Shown here in pieces: positions 12,778 through 24,375 of a stretch of 64,000 nt of DNA. The position numbers and the translations under genes were made by a program. Source of the stretch: Prostheceraeus crozeri (taxonomy: Eukaryota; Platyhelminthes; Polycladida; Euryleptidae); contig CAJQUW010016973.1 of NCBI GenBank assembly GCA_907163375.1, forward strand, positions 1 to 64,000. Reading direction: 5' to 3'. Below the pieces are notes generated by a model. The model worked only from the letters and a program-made list of their open reading frames with translations. It did no database searches and had not been told where the DNA came from. Positions within the stretch are counted from its first letter, which is position 1. Each line of letters opens with the position of its first letter.

Positions 12778-13427
12778 GGAGTATGGTTTGGGAAAACAGA
12801 AAACGACACTATTTGAACACAGAATACTTCTTTTGAACGTGAAGATTTTGTCAATTTACGAGTAGTACTACCATTTCGAGCTCACACCTAGACGTCGCGT
12901 TCGCGACGTGATACAAAATAGTAAATGTACACTGTTCAAAAAAGTCCTCGTACAAAATTTTTTGCTCTTTTTCTATAGCGATTTTTCATTGGTTCTAGCA
13001 ATAGTTTGACGTTTCTCTTTGGTACAATTTTAGCACATGCCCGAAACTTTCTCTCAGTCACTCGAATTTTCAAAAATGTCTGCTTCCCTGCCTGGTGGGT
13101 CATAATCAACAAAAACCGGTACTCTTTTTCTAAGCTCGCTCCTGACTAGATATCTTACAGCATCAAAAATTGAAAATACATATTGCTGCGATAGATAGCG
13201 ATCTGCTTTATCTGATGGTGCAGAAGCGGTGGAGAAAGATGATGAGGTCAGCAGAGTTATCAGAAAATCAGTTACTTTTTGGGATTTTCAAGTTTGCAAA
13301 CTTCAAAATCGCAAACTTGCAAATTTGACATTTTTAGGCTATGCATCAACTTTGCAGATCTAAAACCATCGACCGATATCACTGTATTTGCATGTAAACA
13401 TGGAAGCTACTGACAATGCACTATGAC
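12716..13427 (+). repeat. Left arm of 712-bp inverted duplication
   Basis: This segment recurs as its reverse complement at 19467-20177 with few differences. It is composite: its outer part (12716-12929) is piggyBac A N-terminal coding and 5' sequence, and its inner part (12930-13427) is the left end of the TA-flanked element. The arm therefore crosses an insertion boundary, so the duplication arose after that insertion and is not an ordinary terminal inverted repeat. Confidence 0.9.
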
Positions 13428-13701
13428 ACTAGTCTACCATTGATGTCAATAGATATACTAGCAATGTCACTACAAAGAAATCTACTGCTATTCTAAGCGG
13501 CATTAGATCTTAAATTGTCTTTGCGATTGACTCATGAAATGAAACATAAATTTAGTATATTATAAAATCATATCGATGAAAATTGAAATAAAAATTTGAA
13601 ATTTCAGCCAAGAGAGCACAATAAGATCTCAACTTTTCCTTGAAGACTTCATTATAATGAGATATAATTTTCTTTAAGCAGCATATTTAAATTAAATAAA
13701 A

Positions 13702-14264
13702 AAGTGATCAGTTAGCCAAGCTGCTGCATTATTATCCAATCTTACACATTTTCACCGATATGACGGCCTGTTCACGTAACAAGGATTTTCAAATTGCATC
13801 TTACATAAAAATCAAAATATCAATGTCTGATAAGTTGAACATTCATCTTTGTTATTGAGGCTTGGTTTAATAGATTTTATTAATATGGCCTCTCTGAAAC
13901 GTAGGTTAATTCTGTTTGTATCAAACGCTATGATTTTGACTGTAAACGGGAAAGCTATGTTAGGAGAGCAGCTTAGGTGATGTTTGAGTACACTTGAGTC
14001 TTTGTTTGTGGCATGTTCTTTAATGCAAGTGTACTCAAACATCACCTAAGTTGCTCTCCTAACATAGCTTTCCCGTTTACAGTCAAAATCAGCGTTTGAT
14101 ATAAACAGCATTAACCTACGTTTCAGAGAGGCCATATTAATAAAATCTATGAAACCAAGCCTCAATAACAAAGATGAATGTTCAACTTATCAGACATTGA
14201 TATTTTGATTTTTATGTAAGATTGGATAATAATACAGCAGCTTGGCTAACTGATGACTTTTTAG
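13702..14264. repeat. Near-perfect 565-bp palindrome (fold-back)
   Basis: The left arm 13702-13999 and right arm 14026-14264 are reverse complements over about 240 bp with few mismatches, around a loop of about 26 bases. The left arm has an extra 59-base segment (about 13749-13807) absent from the right. The outer edge reads GATCAGTTAGCCAAGC on the left. It sits within the Tc1-like module. RNA of this intron would fold here into a long hairpin. Confidence 0.9.
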
Positions 14265-14419
14265 TTTTCATTATATTACAGTTCATAAATTTTTTTGATC
14301 AGCTGAATTTCCGCTTAATTAAGATGCTTGTTAGGAAATATTCATTCCTTTAGATATCCAACTTGTTTCATGTTACTTCTAAAGTGGCTTCATCTCGGTA
14401 GTATGCAAAGATCAAAAAA

Positions 14420-15140
14420 TTTAGCTTTTTAAAAACTGCTCAAATCATTTCTTGGACCACAGGAACGTTATCTCCGTCAAAAATAAATCTTTTCATATAA
14501 AAATTTTCACAAAAAAATCAAAATTACTTTTTTGAGTTGACACTCTACTTTTTATATACTTAACTCTATGGTGACCTCACACTGCAGCAGATTGCACCCC
14601 AAACATGAACAGATGTACCTTATGAAAACTGAATGATGCTCTCTTTATCATAACGACAGTCCGATATCTTCCAGACATGCACACGGCTGTCATCAGGTTT
14701 CAGCAATAATTCTGAATCATCAGTAGATGCTATTCTTGACCATTGCGGATCTCGAAAATTAATTCGATTCATTGACCAATTCAGTCGGCATACGTGGTGA
14801 CAAGAAGAGAGGTGGGCAGATCTTGGGTCGGTAGAAGCAAAGGCCAGCGGAATACAAACGATTGCAAAGTGTCTGAGACGTCACTGCTTCATTCCAATCT
14901 AAATGAAGCTGTTTTGATGTACAAAAAATCGATTTGACTGAAGAAAGATGTAAAAGATGGCGATCATTCCTCCAAGACGTCTTTCGTGGGCGGCGACCTT
15001 TTGTAAAATCGAAATGTCCATGCTGCTAAATATTTTGATCCAGGAGTCATAGTGGAACATAAAGTCTTTCGGCAGCAGTTGCCTGTTTCATGCAGGCTTC
15101 CCACAAATCGATGACATGGTAATTCAAACATTCTCTCGAC
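14420..15140 (-). pseudogene. Tc1-like transposase remnant
   Basis: Translating the minus strand in pieces gives, in the order expected for Tc1: ACMKQATAAERLYVPL, then GRPRKTSWRNDRHLLHLSS (the GRPRKT linker), VTSQTLCNRLYSAGLCF, the catalytic-strand region STDDSELLLKPDDSRVHVW, SVHVWGAICC, and FIFDGDNVPVVQEM, the second-Asp DN motif. These correspond to the DDE domain of Tc1/mariner enzymes. Pieces lie in different frames and the C-terminal part is lost where the palindrome lies. It is inactive. Confidence 0.75.
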
Positions 15141-15257
15141 ATGCTAGCCATACACAGTCATTCGAAAAGACAATTTAAGATCTATTGCCGCTTAGAATAG
15201 CAATAGATTTCTTTGTAGTGATATTGCTAGTATATCTATTGACATCAATGGTAGACC

Positions 15258-17357
15258 ATAGCATAGACTTCTAAATTTCTCTGGACAGATAGGTTGAAAT
15301 CGGCTTCCTACATGATCAGGCCAGCAATCCTAAATTAGACTGCTTTACAAATTGACTCACTAGGCATTATTAAATTTTTGCCAGCACAATGCATGTAAAG
15401 CACAGTATTTATGCATATTTATGAACATTGGGAGTTAGGACGCATGGGCCTACCTGCTTATGCGTCAAACTCATGTGCTACACCTCCGCGTTATTTGCTT
15501 ATTTTGCTAATTTTCTTCTCACAACTGAGGTATCTGAGATTTATGAACAAACTCTTGCACATGCTGCTGAAAAAATTCATTGAAATTTTGGAAACCTGAA
15601 ACGCATGCTCGAGATTTTACAAATAAATAATCGAAAAATCATCAAGAGTCATCAAATATTTATCGATATTCTGAGCACTGCCCTTTCATTTTTTAAATCA
15701 AGACTATTTTCTCAGACAACTATTCAGTTTGATCTCATAGGATGACCTCCAGCAAAGAGTACATAGTTGAAGCACAGATTCCTTTGGTAGAGAAGACCCC
15801 TCATGATTAATTTCATTAAAGAGTTTTGCAGCTTCAGAGAAATCTTCGACGTCGAACATTGCTATAGCTCATTATTTGTGACAGTGCATTCACGATAAAA
15901 CTCACATATTATACTTTTGAAGAGTGAAGGGCAAGAGGCATCACTGTTATCATATCGATTATTAGGATTCATAATGAAATCAGTTTTGCATGCAAACATT
16001 CTGCTGTAGGCTATAGATTTCATCTCATTTGATTGACTGCATGATATTTGATCATCAACATTTCTCAGACTGAATACGGAAAACTTCAATAAAAAAATTG
16101 TTTTCACTTCCTTGTCCCTCTCTGTAAGGTGACGCATGGAGATAAAATAATTGCTTACAATGGTCAATGCTAGTGGATCTTACGTCTGTTTGACTTCGTT
16201 TTCACCAGCAACCAACTTTGTCAGTCTTCCCCACGCGTTAAATAATTGAATCCGATCTTGAATTTCTATTACTGGGTGGTCATCCAGAGATTAAGAAAAA
16301 ATCATCAGATTGACAGCTTTGGAAACTTGTGGTAGATGATGTGTGCTTGTTGGAAAGGATTTCTCTTTGTGATAGATGCGAACATTCGCAGATTTTTCGA
16401 TGATGCGACGACACCGAAGGGAAGATTTCAACTATGACCGCCATATTTAGTCCCTGATTGTTTTAAGGTATCACAGACACAAACCCAGATTGAATGGCTT
16501 CCTTGTAGATTTTAGACAAAATCGTCATAAGAAGATATTTGATCTCTCCCGATAAAATTTTCCGAATGTGTCTCCATTGCCAGGACATGCACTTGAAAGC
16601 GCATCCATACCGGATCGCGGCTTTGAAGTTGTTTGAAGAAGCATTCGGACCGAATAAGGAATTTTGATGGCACTGTCCATTAGATTACATTTTCCATTTT
16701 CTTTCAAATATTCTTCTTTGCTTGCGATAATGATCTATGTCCTTCGAGGTGGCACTGAAGTCAGATTCATGAAAATGAAGGCCATACAAGACGCAATGTT
16801 TAGTTGGGATATAATGCTTTCTACTAACTCGATGCAACTATAAATTCAAATTCCTGTGTTATGCAGAGAAATGTATTTATGTTACATTGCTACTACATTT
16901 CGATAGACACACAGGCAGAAGTGATATATTTGTTCGGTATTTGCATTGGAATGAATTGCACAGGAGACTCATTTCAAGTAGTCACTTATCACTTGGATTA
17001 GTTGCAAAATTCGATCTTTTGAAACATAACTGTTGGTTGGCCTGATCATGTAGAAAATGATTTCAAATTTTCCAGAAATCATTGACTTCGGCATCATTGA
17101 AGCCTCATTCTTATCCAAGTTAGCTTAACTATCTTTTTTGTATTTTGATGTTTTATACGTATAAGTTTATTGCAAATCCTAAATTTAGGTATTTTTAGGT
17201 CTTAACTTTTTATCTTAACAAAACGCAGGGATTTTTTTCTCATGTAATTTATTTCATATGTGTTTGCATGTTTTTTTTGTCAATAAAATTACGTCATTCA
17301 TCATTTCAAATTTTGCTCACCTATCTGGCCAGAGAAATTTAGAAGTCTATAACTATA
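15258..17357 (-). mobile_element. TIR module C, possibly THAP-bearing
   Basis: The ends are inverse: TAGACTTCTAAATTTCTCTG at about 15264 and its complement ending at about 17350, followed by the similar inner words GGACAGATAGG and CCTATCTGGCC. The module is about 2.1 kb. On the minus strand near 16790-16720 a peptide LYGLHFHESDFSATSKD resembles the C-terminal half of a THAP zinc finger (H-F-x-x-x-D-F), so the module may be P-like. The rest is too decayed to assign. It abuts module B on the left and module D on the right. Confidence 0.5.
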
Positions 17358-17364
17358 GCGTCAT

Positions 17365-19466
17365 CAGGGATGTCAATGAATAATATGCTATAGAACTTGG
17401 GATACACAACTCCCAAAGAGTGGAGAATTGACTGTGGGCCGAAGTTTTTTTATGAAAGTGGAAATTTCTATGTTTGATTTGAAATTTGAAATAACATGCA
17501 TTACTGCAATGTTGTTTTAGTCTCATAAATGCTTCCCAAATGTTCAGTGTTGTCGACCGTTGATAAAACATGGATTATCTGTAGAGAAAATTAGGAAATG
17601 GCTTGTATTGTTGACGAATCATATACTTCGAAAATTGTGTTCCTCAAACGGGTTATTTTGCATTCATTTCAATAACTTATTGACACATTTCCTCTGGAAC
17701 ATGGTTTAGAATGGACTGACAAGCTTTCATATGACAATACGAATTCTTGCCCTGAACAACGCAAATTCAGTAGCATTTACATTATATTCATAAGCATGGA
17801 GTTTCTAAATCTTCCGATATGACGTCCACAAGTTGAATTGACCGATTTAATAAGCGCAGATTCATTCCAATTTTAGTGAGGAAGCTGATTGCAAAACTTG
17901 TTGATATTGTCATCGATCAACTCAAAGAAACTGCCAATTAAGTAACAACATTTCCTTGATTTTAGAAAATGACGACAGCAACCTCCACTGAAATTTGAAA
18001 GGATGCAGATTGATTGTGGCTTGCTACAGAAATCGTGATCAATATTTTCAATCAACAAATTGCAAAATATGTCAGTCTATCGCATCAGTTTTCAAAACGC
18101 AGACTTGATGGATTTATGAGGTGCATCAGTGACATACTCAGATCTTTTGAGGTGCTGCGGTGCATCTGCAAGCTTTGGTCTTGTTTTCAGATCTTGTTTC
18201 TCAGTTTGATTTCGACAAACAGACTGCCTACCTATGAAAACTACATGCATGATGGTCTACACATAGTTCATCATAACATGAGAGAGATCATCAAAGGAAA
18301 GAATATGCAGATATCGTCTGTATTGTATGCTAGCCGTAAGGCTAAATCTAATAATACATTGTCTCTAGGGTTGCACCGGATATCCGGTTTTACCGGATAG
18401 TGACAATTTTAACTATCCGGTATCCGGTACCGGATCAATAAGGAAGCACAATTATAGCGATCGTCTCAATCAATAAGAAACCATAAATGCGAGATTTCAG
18501 TTGCAGTGTTGGAATGATAGCAACTAGCGAGGAATTTGATAAATTCAGATATTTTCTTGTATTTCGGGTTGGCAATAACGAAAAGGATGGTGTAACTAAC
18601 TATTCATAGCAAAGGGCAAATATGACCGCAATCATTTACAGACATAAGCAAAGATCTGGAGTTACAGAAAAAATACTTTTTTCGAGTACACTGATTACGG
18701 CAACTTGGATATACCACTTCTGTGCAATGTCTTGCACAGCTACAGGATGAGTGAATTTCCTGTTGCCTGGGAGCCATTTTCAATCTGCTATTTAACAATT
18801 GGTCGAATGTTGTATGCATTGTGTAATATATTCAATGGTTTCTAACTTCTTGAAGACAGCACTCCTTGGAGAAGATAGTGATGATTGTAAATAGTTCGAC
18901 GCTTAATAATTCCCGAACTGTGCTTCTTCTGTTAAGCAATTCCATTTGTCGCAACTCCAAAAACAAAGAAAGCACACCATATCATGCGATTCATTATCTA
19001 TTGAATTACATTAACAATGATATGACTATTTGATATAGTGAATATAGAACATAAACACAAAATATCTACATACGCTTCTGATCTGCAGCATCTACAATCA
19101 GGGAGTGAATAAAAAACACACCGACAAAAGATTGTTCGCTTTTTACCAACTTTCTTTAGAAATTTGATGGTAAGCTTGTCCAAAAACATTAAACTGAGAG
19201 CAAATCGCTATAATTATCACTATAAAATCAGCTCGATTTAAACTAATTTTCCGTATACTTAAATGTATCTTATACATGGCATTGATGGCGACATTAGCCA
19301 ACCGCATGTATTTCCATGGTCTTAAAGTTCCAATTAAGCTCAAAATAGGGATAAAACTGTCCACACAAATGTTGCGATTTGCAAAACTTCGGCTCACAGT
19401 CAATTCTCCACTCTTTGGGAATTGTATATCCCGAGTTCTATATCATATTATTCATTGACATCCCTG
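17365..19466. mobile_element. TIR module D, hAT-like ends
   Basis: The left end CAGGGATGTCAATGAATAAT and right end ATTATTCATTGACATCCCTG are inverse, and similarity continues for about 80 bp (17365-17445, 19387-19466). GTCAT occurs directly outside both ends (17360-17364, 19467-19471), a possible five-base duplication as in some hAT groups. No transposase was recognised inside. Its right edge coincides exactly with the inner edge of the right arm of the 712-bp inverted duplication. Confidence 0.65.
18364..18436. repeat. GGATATCCGG-rich palindromic end
   Basis: TAGGGTTGCACCGGATATCC is followed by repeated, alternately oriented CCGGATA and TATCCGG words. TAGGGTTGCA-type starts with such subterminal palindromes are usual for hAT elements. 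No partner end was found, so this is a single-ended remnant inside module D. Confidence 0.4.
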
Positions 19467-20177
19467 GTCATAGTGCATTGTCAGTAGCTTCCATGTTTAC
19501 ATGCAAATACAGTGATATCGGTCGATGGTTTTAGATCTGCAAAGTTGATGCATAGCCTAAAAATGTCAAATTTGCAAGTTTGCGATTTTGAAGTTTGCAA
19601 ACTTGAAAATCCCAAAAAGTAACTGATTTTCTGATAACTCTGCTGACCTCATCATCTTTCTCCACCGCTTCTGCACCATCAGATAAAGCAGATCGCTATC
19701 TATCGCAGCAATATGTATTTTCATTTTTGATGCTGTAAGATATCTAGTCAGGAGCGAGCTTAGAAAAAGAGTACCGGTTTTTGTTGATTATGACCCACCA
19801 GGCAGGGAAGCAGACATTTTTGAAAATTCGAGTGACTGAGAGAAAGTTTCGGGCATGTGCTAAAATTGTACCAAAGAGAAACGTCAAACTATTGCTAGAA
19901 CCAATGAAAAATCGCTATAGAAAAAGAGCAAAAAATTTTGTACGAGGACTTTTTTGAACAGTGTACATTTACTATTTTGTATCACGTCGCGAACGCGACG
20001 TCTAGGTGTGAGCTCGAAATGGTAGTACTACTCGTAAATTGACAAAATCTTCACGTTCAAAAGAAGTATTCTGTGTTCAAATAGTGTCGTTTTCTGTTTT
20101 CCCAAACCATACTCCATGATTTCACCTAATTGTGGACCACCATCAGATGTCTATGTTGACAACAATATTGGCGGACT
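19467..20177 (-). repeat. Right arm of 712-bp inverted duplication
   Basis: This is the reverse complement of 12716-13427. It contains an inverted copy of the outer element's left end (about 19945-19974), followed by inverted piggyBac A N-terminal sequence. It is bounded on the right by four T bases and the true right end of the TA-flanked element (from 20181). Confidence 0.9.
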
Positions 20178-22151
20178 TTTGTGCGAGGACTTTTTTTGAA
20201 CAGTGTATATATGTGAAACAGCGGGATATTTCTTAAAGTTTTATTTTCTCAATCTCCTTATGAGCATCCTTTTCAGTAATATTCAATGAAAAATCAAATT
20301 GCTACCGGCATCACTATTTAAAATTCCGCATATGGTAATTCTCACAATGGCACATTCTCAAAAAAATGGCCATCAAATGTTTAGCATACTACTTATGAAA
20401 ACTAAGCAAACTTGAAATCATAGCTCTTGAATATTTGATTGATAGGAACTGACTTTTAGACTTTTGCGATATAACAATCGAGAAATCAATACCTCTTTCA
20501 TTAAAAAAATGCAAAAAACTCACCACGTCGCAAACGCGACGTCTAGTCCCTAATGGGTTAAATCAACAAGAGTTCTCACACTGATCTGGACTACCTTCGC
20601 TTCCTTTAATGTAACAGGAAAGCTGCAACACATCATAGTCTTGCAGAAACTGATGTCTAGTCTTCACACATCTTAGCCTATTCCGGCTTGACCGATGTAG
20701 GTCTACGTCAGCTTTTATTCAAATTTAACAACAGCCCAGTAGTCCTGCTTCGAATCTTAGACTGATGGAAAGCCGGTATCTTCCTTTTCATTCGCACCTT
20801 CATCTGAAAGGTCCTCATTATCACTCACCATTGTGTCTTTGCTATTCAATCGCTTTGACAGCGGTTCGATACACAGACAAACATATGAATTCTGTTCTTC
20901 AAAAGCAATGGATTTCATTTTTTGCATCATTGGATTTTGTTTTCTCCATACGAATATAACTTCTGTCTTCATCTTCAACACATTTCAAGGCTGATGACGA
21001 TGTCAACACCAACACTTCACCAGTTTTTTTGTGCGAATAATTTGTGATGTTCGAAGAGAATCACGCGTTTTAGTTTCTTAGAACCCAATAGGTCTTCTGT
21101 TAAATAAGAACTGATGCCAAAGCCTTTTGTAAATTGACAACTCCTTTTGCATTTAAGTTTTCAGTCGAAGGCCTACACTTTTTATCTGATGTTCAAGACA
21201 CGGGATCTACTGTCTGCCGACTTTGGTTTCAATTGCTCAAAGACAATCTACATGAATAAAGATGTGTTGGAAAACCATGCTTCGTCATCGAATTCGATCG
21301 AGTTTATCGGGACCATCAGTTTCATGCTGTCTTCCATGCGTATTTCAGAGCTAACAACTTACTAAGACTTAGGTGTCAGACGGCAAACTGAGTTGAGTAA
21401 ATTCGTTTCGCTGGTAGACGTCAATGTTAGTCGACAAAAAGCAGTGCTGGTTCCTTGCATTCGAAATATTTTTCAAATTCAGTGAACCGCACATGCACAT
21501 ATCACAACTGAAATGCACCTATATTTATTAGCATATATCTCACCTGGACTTCAGCCTAGAGTTTTCTGTGATAACTTTTGTATGCCCATTACACCCATTT
21601 CAAATTTTCAAAATTGTAACAAGTAATAATGACGAATATAGATAAGCCTATTATCACATCCAGGGTGTATGCGCTTTTAGAAAAAAATTTCCTGAATTTT
21701 CTCCAGCATTTTTATAAACAGAATTTGACCGAAAAAGTGATATAATGTAGTACCCAAAAAAGGATGACATCAGTTGATATCAGTGTTCCCAATCCAGTTT
21801 TTGATATTTCCTCCGCAGCTGCAAAAAATTTCCGCAGTCTAATTTTGACGAAAAATCCATCGAATCTCATTACGAGTTAGACCGCATAGCTAAATGCCTA
21901 ATTCCCATGTGTTCATGATTAGCCACCTTACTTTATGATATTATTGTTGTTAGTTTCATGATATTAAGGTTAAACTCATTTTCAAAGAGTTGTTTCTGAC
22001 CCAGCGTCTCACCAATAGTTCAAAAGTCCACGTGTCAATGATTTCCAAGAAAATGGCAATAACTTTTGGCATATTTCGTGACCATACCGGAGCAGTCATT
22101 TCATCGCAGAATTGCGTTTTTTTGATGTTTACTAAATTCTGTTTGAGTTAA

Positions 22152-22530
22152 CCCATTTAGCGCCAGTGTAACGTTTTCGTTACAGCACTTTTCGGAATCT
22201 GCTGTCTTCTCCAGCTTGCGACATATGATACAATATTTTGATTGCCATACATTATTTATCACATATTTTCAGGTAAACAATCGCCAATTCAAAATTTATC
22301 ACTTTCAGTGCTTATATTTTATCACGAAATTAGACAAAAAAATGGGCTTAAAATCTGCTAATATACTGAAAGGCTCAGTGTATGAACGTCCACATGTAAT
22401 TTACTGTCAATGTCATTTGCGTGATCTCATTATCCATCAAATACCGAAAATAGCGATCAATACTTGCTCGCATATTCATTCATGACATGGCACGTAATTT
22501 TTTGAACCGTAACGTTTTAGTTACACTGGC
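22152..22530. mobile_element. TTAA-flanked MITE (piggyBac-type ends)
   Basis: TTAA lies at 22148-22151 and 22531-22534. The left end holds GCCAGTGTAACGTTTTCG and the right end, read inward, GCCAGTGTAACTAAAACG; both continue with a palindromic GTTAC/GTAACG word. The left end has ten extra bases (CCCATTTAGC), so the ends are not fully symmetrical. There is no coding capacity. TTAA targets fit mobilisation by a piggyBac transposase, though the ends do not match either piggyBac in this window. Confidence 0.55.
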
Positions 22531-24375
22531 TTAATATGATATACAAATGTTAAATACAGTAACAATATAAATGAAGCAAATGGTAGTGAATAATATTAAT
22601 TTTCTTTAAAACTAATGTTTGTTGAATACTGAAAACGAACAATTTCATTGGAATATTGCATTCTTAGTGTGTTCTAGGAGTCTGTAATGCTTGCTGCTAT
22701 TTATAGTCTATGGCTTTCCCGTCACAAAACCAACCGAAGTCAATTGCCGTAGTAATTTCCTCAACATTAGACTTGTTAGCTCATGTACAGAAGCAAGTCA
22801 AAGAGAGATCAAATCTCAAGCATTTCCTCTTATAGCTTAATCATAAACATTGCAGGGTGCCAGTACCCCTGGGCATAGAATACAAAGATGTCCTCCGACT
22901 CGAGCAATTTCAATCCAAAACTTCTTTGGCTGTAGACGATGCGTCTCTCCCTACAAGGGCACGCTAGAGACTCGAGATGGCCCTAACTGGTTTAAAATAT
23001 CTATAAAGGCTTAGCTTGATTATATCAACCTGTGTAGCTATCTGAAGACAATACCCAAGCTGTTGCTAACTATGGATAAAGAAGTTACTGAAATATGCAA
23101 TAGGCCTAATGCCGACGATCACTGTATATGAATGTTGCCACAAAACCTCCATAAGTAAATGCTTCATCAGAGTTTTGAGACGATGATGAGTTTATGTGTC
23201 TCAGAGGTAAGACTCTCAAACGATATCTCAGAGGTTAGTGACATCCTAAGACAGTGTGAGATTGCAACGAAAGATAATTTGAATGATCATTTCAGTAAAC
23301 AGAAAAAGCAGTCAACATAATAGCAAATATCGGTAATTTCCATCTTCGCAGATAGGACAAACATTCTCTGGATGCATTTCAAGGCAAGAATCTTTATGAG
23401 ATGCTTGATACGCATGCTGATGGTCTTATCGACCTCAGTGGCAGAAACCAGTGACTATCCGGGACAAAAGAATTGTTTAGGCCTACAAAATACTAAACAA
23501 TCTCAAATGCGTTCATTTCTTGATGTTCTTTATTTATGTGGACATTGCGAATAACCGAGGCGTCTCCAACTCTAGCATGAATTTGGAGTCGATGCAGAAA
23601 GAGAATCAATTTCTCGACATGAATTTCGAAATATATAAACTTGTTCTCATTTCAACGATAACGATTTCACAGCAAGCAGCAACGACAAGAAGCATAAAGC
23701 AGGTCTTTGATTAAATTTGCTGATTCACAGTTTCGACAAATACCTCTGAAATATGATGGAAAGCTTTCATGCTGAAGCTATGACTCATTACTTCGGCAGG
23801 AATTGCTTGGAGCAATTCATAAGCTGCATTTGAAAAAAACATGCTTTTGTATATTTTGACATCATATGACGCCATCGTAACGAAATCATTACGGCTTTAA
23901 TTTCTAAGATAGGGTTATTGTGATGAACTGGTCATCATATATTATTCTTAATTATAACATTCTGAAATACTTACCACCGTTTTTACAGAAAATTTGTCAA
24001 TATTTATATAGGCGGCCTTGAAGTTAAAATCAAGACTAGGATTAGTACCACTATGCAAAATTTCATACCCCAAGGTTATCTTCCATATACATGTATGTAG
24101 TAGCTATTACATATATTTCGACGAGATGCATTTTTTGCAGCAGAAGGTAAAATCGTAGAGATGAGTCTTCAAGGAATACATTTGACTTGGATGCCAACGA
24201 ATTATTACATAGGGGCCTATCTGATGCAGGCTAAGCAGCCAAAAATTTGGTTATTTCATATAGCTCTAACTTAGCTTAATAATAGAATTATTTGAACCAA
24301 TTATTCTTCGATTATCAAACAGAATGCTACTTCAATGAAATTATTTCTTTGTTATTTATCAAATATTTGTCAATA

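Larger units (their letters stand above)
13432..15256 (-). mobile_element. Tc1-like transposon (module B of the nest)
   Basis: Terminal inverted repeats of about 91 bp lie at 13432-13522 and 15168-15256, starting GTCTACCATTGATGTC, with TA near both outer edges. A minus-strand Tc1 transposase remnant fills the right part. A 565-bp palindrome (13702-14264) occupies the left part. The right edge abuts the next module with essentially no spacer. Confidence 0.8.
12930..20205. mobile_element. TA-flanked (Tc1/mariner-like) element inside piggyBac A
   Basis: The left end reads TA-CACTGTTCAAAAAAGTCC (12928 on) and the right end reads its inverse, GGACTTTTTTTGAACAGTG-TA (ending at 20207). TA duplications and CAGTG-type ends fit the Tc1/mariner/IS630 superfamily. 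Nearly all of the interval is taken by three later modules (13432-15256, about 15258-17357, 17365-19466) and by the right arm of the inverted duplication. The right arm carries an extra internal copy of the element's left end at about 19945. No transposase assignable to this outer element was found. Confidence 0.65.
10150..20557 (-). mobile_element. piggyBac transposon A, host of a nested insertion series
   Basis: TTAA flanks both ends (10146-10149 and 20558-20561). The termini are inverse: CACATTAGGGAC on the left and, reading inward from the right, CCCATTAGGGAC. A subterminal palindrome, ACGTCGC-GCGACG type, recurs near both ends (about 10278 and 20524) and once inside (about 12892). The transposase remnant is on the minus strand, so the right end is the 5' end. 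Without its insertions the element would be roughly 2.5-3 kb, usual for piggyBac. It carries a hAT element at 11524-12212 and a TA-flanked element at 12930-20205, plus an inverted duplication. It is clearly old: the transposase is badly decayed. Confidence 0.85.

Noticed and set aside
13432-20205. The large inverted arms as TIRs of one giant self-synthesising or fold-back transposon
   Set aside because: The arms include part of the host piggyBac coding sequence, and true terminal TA-flanked ends exist separately at 12930 and 20205.
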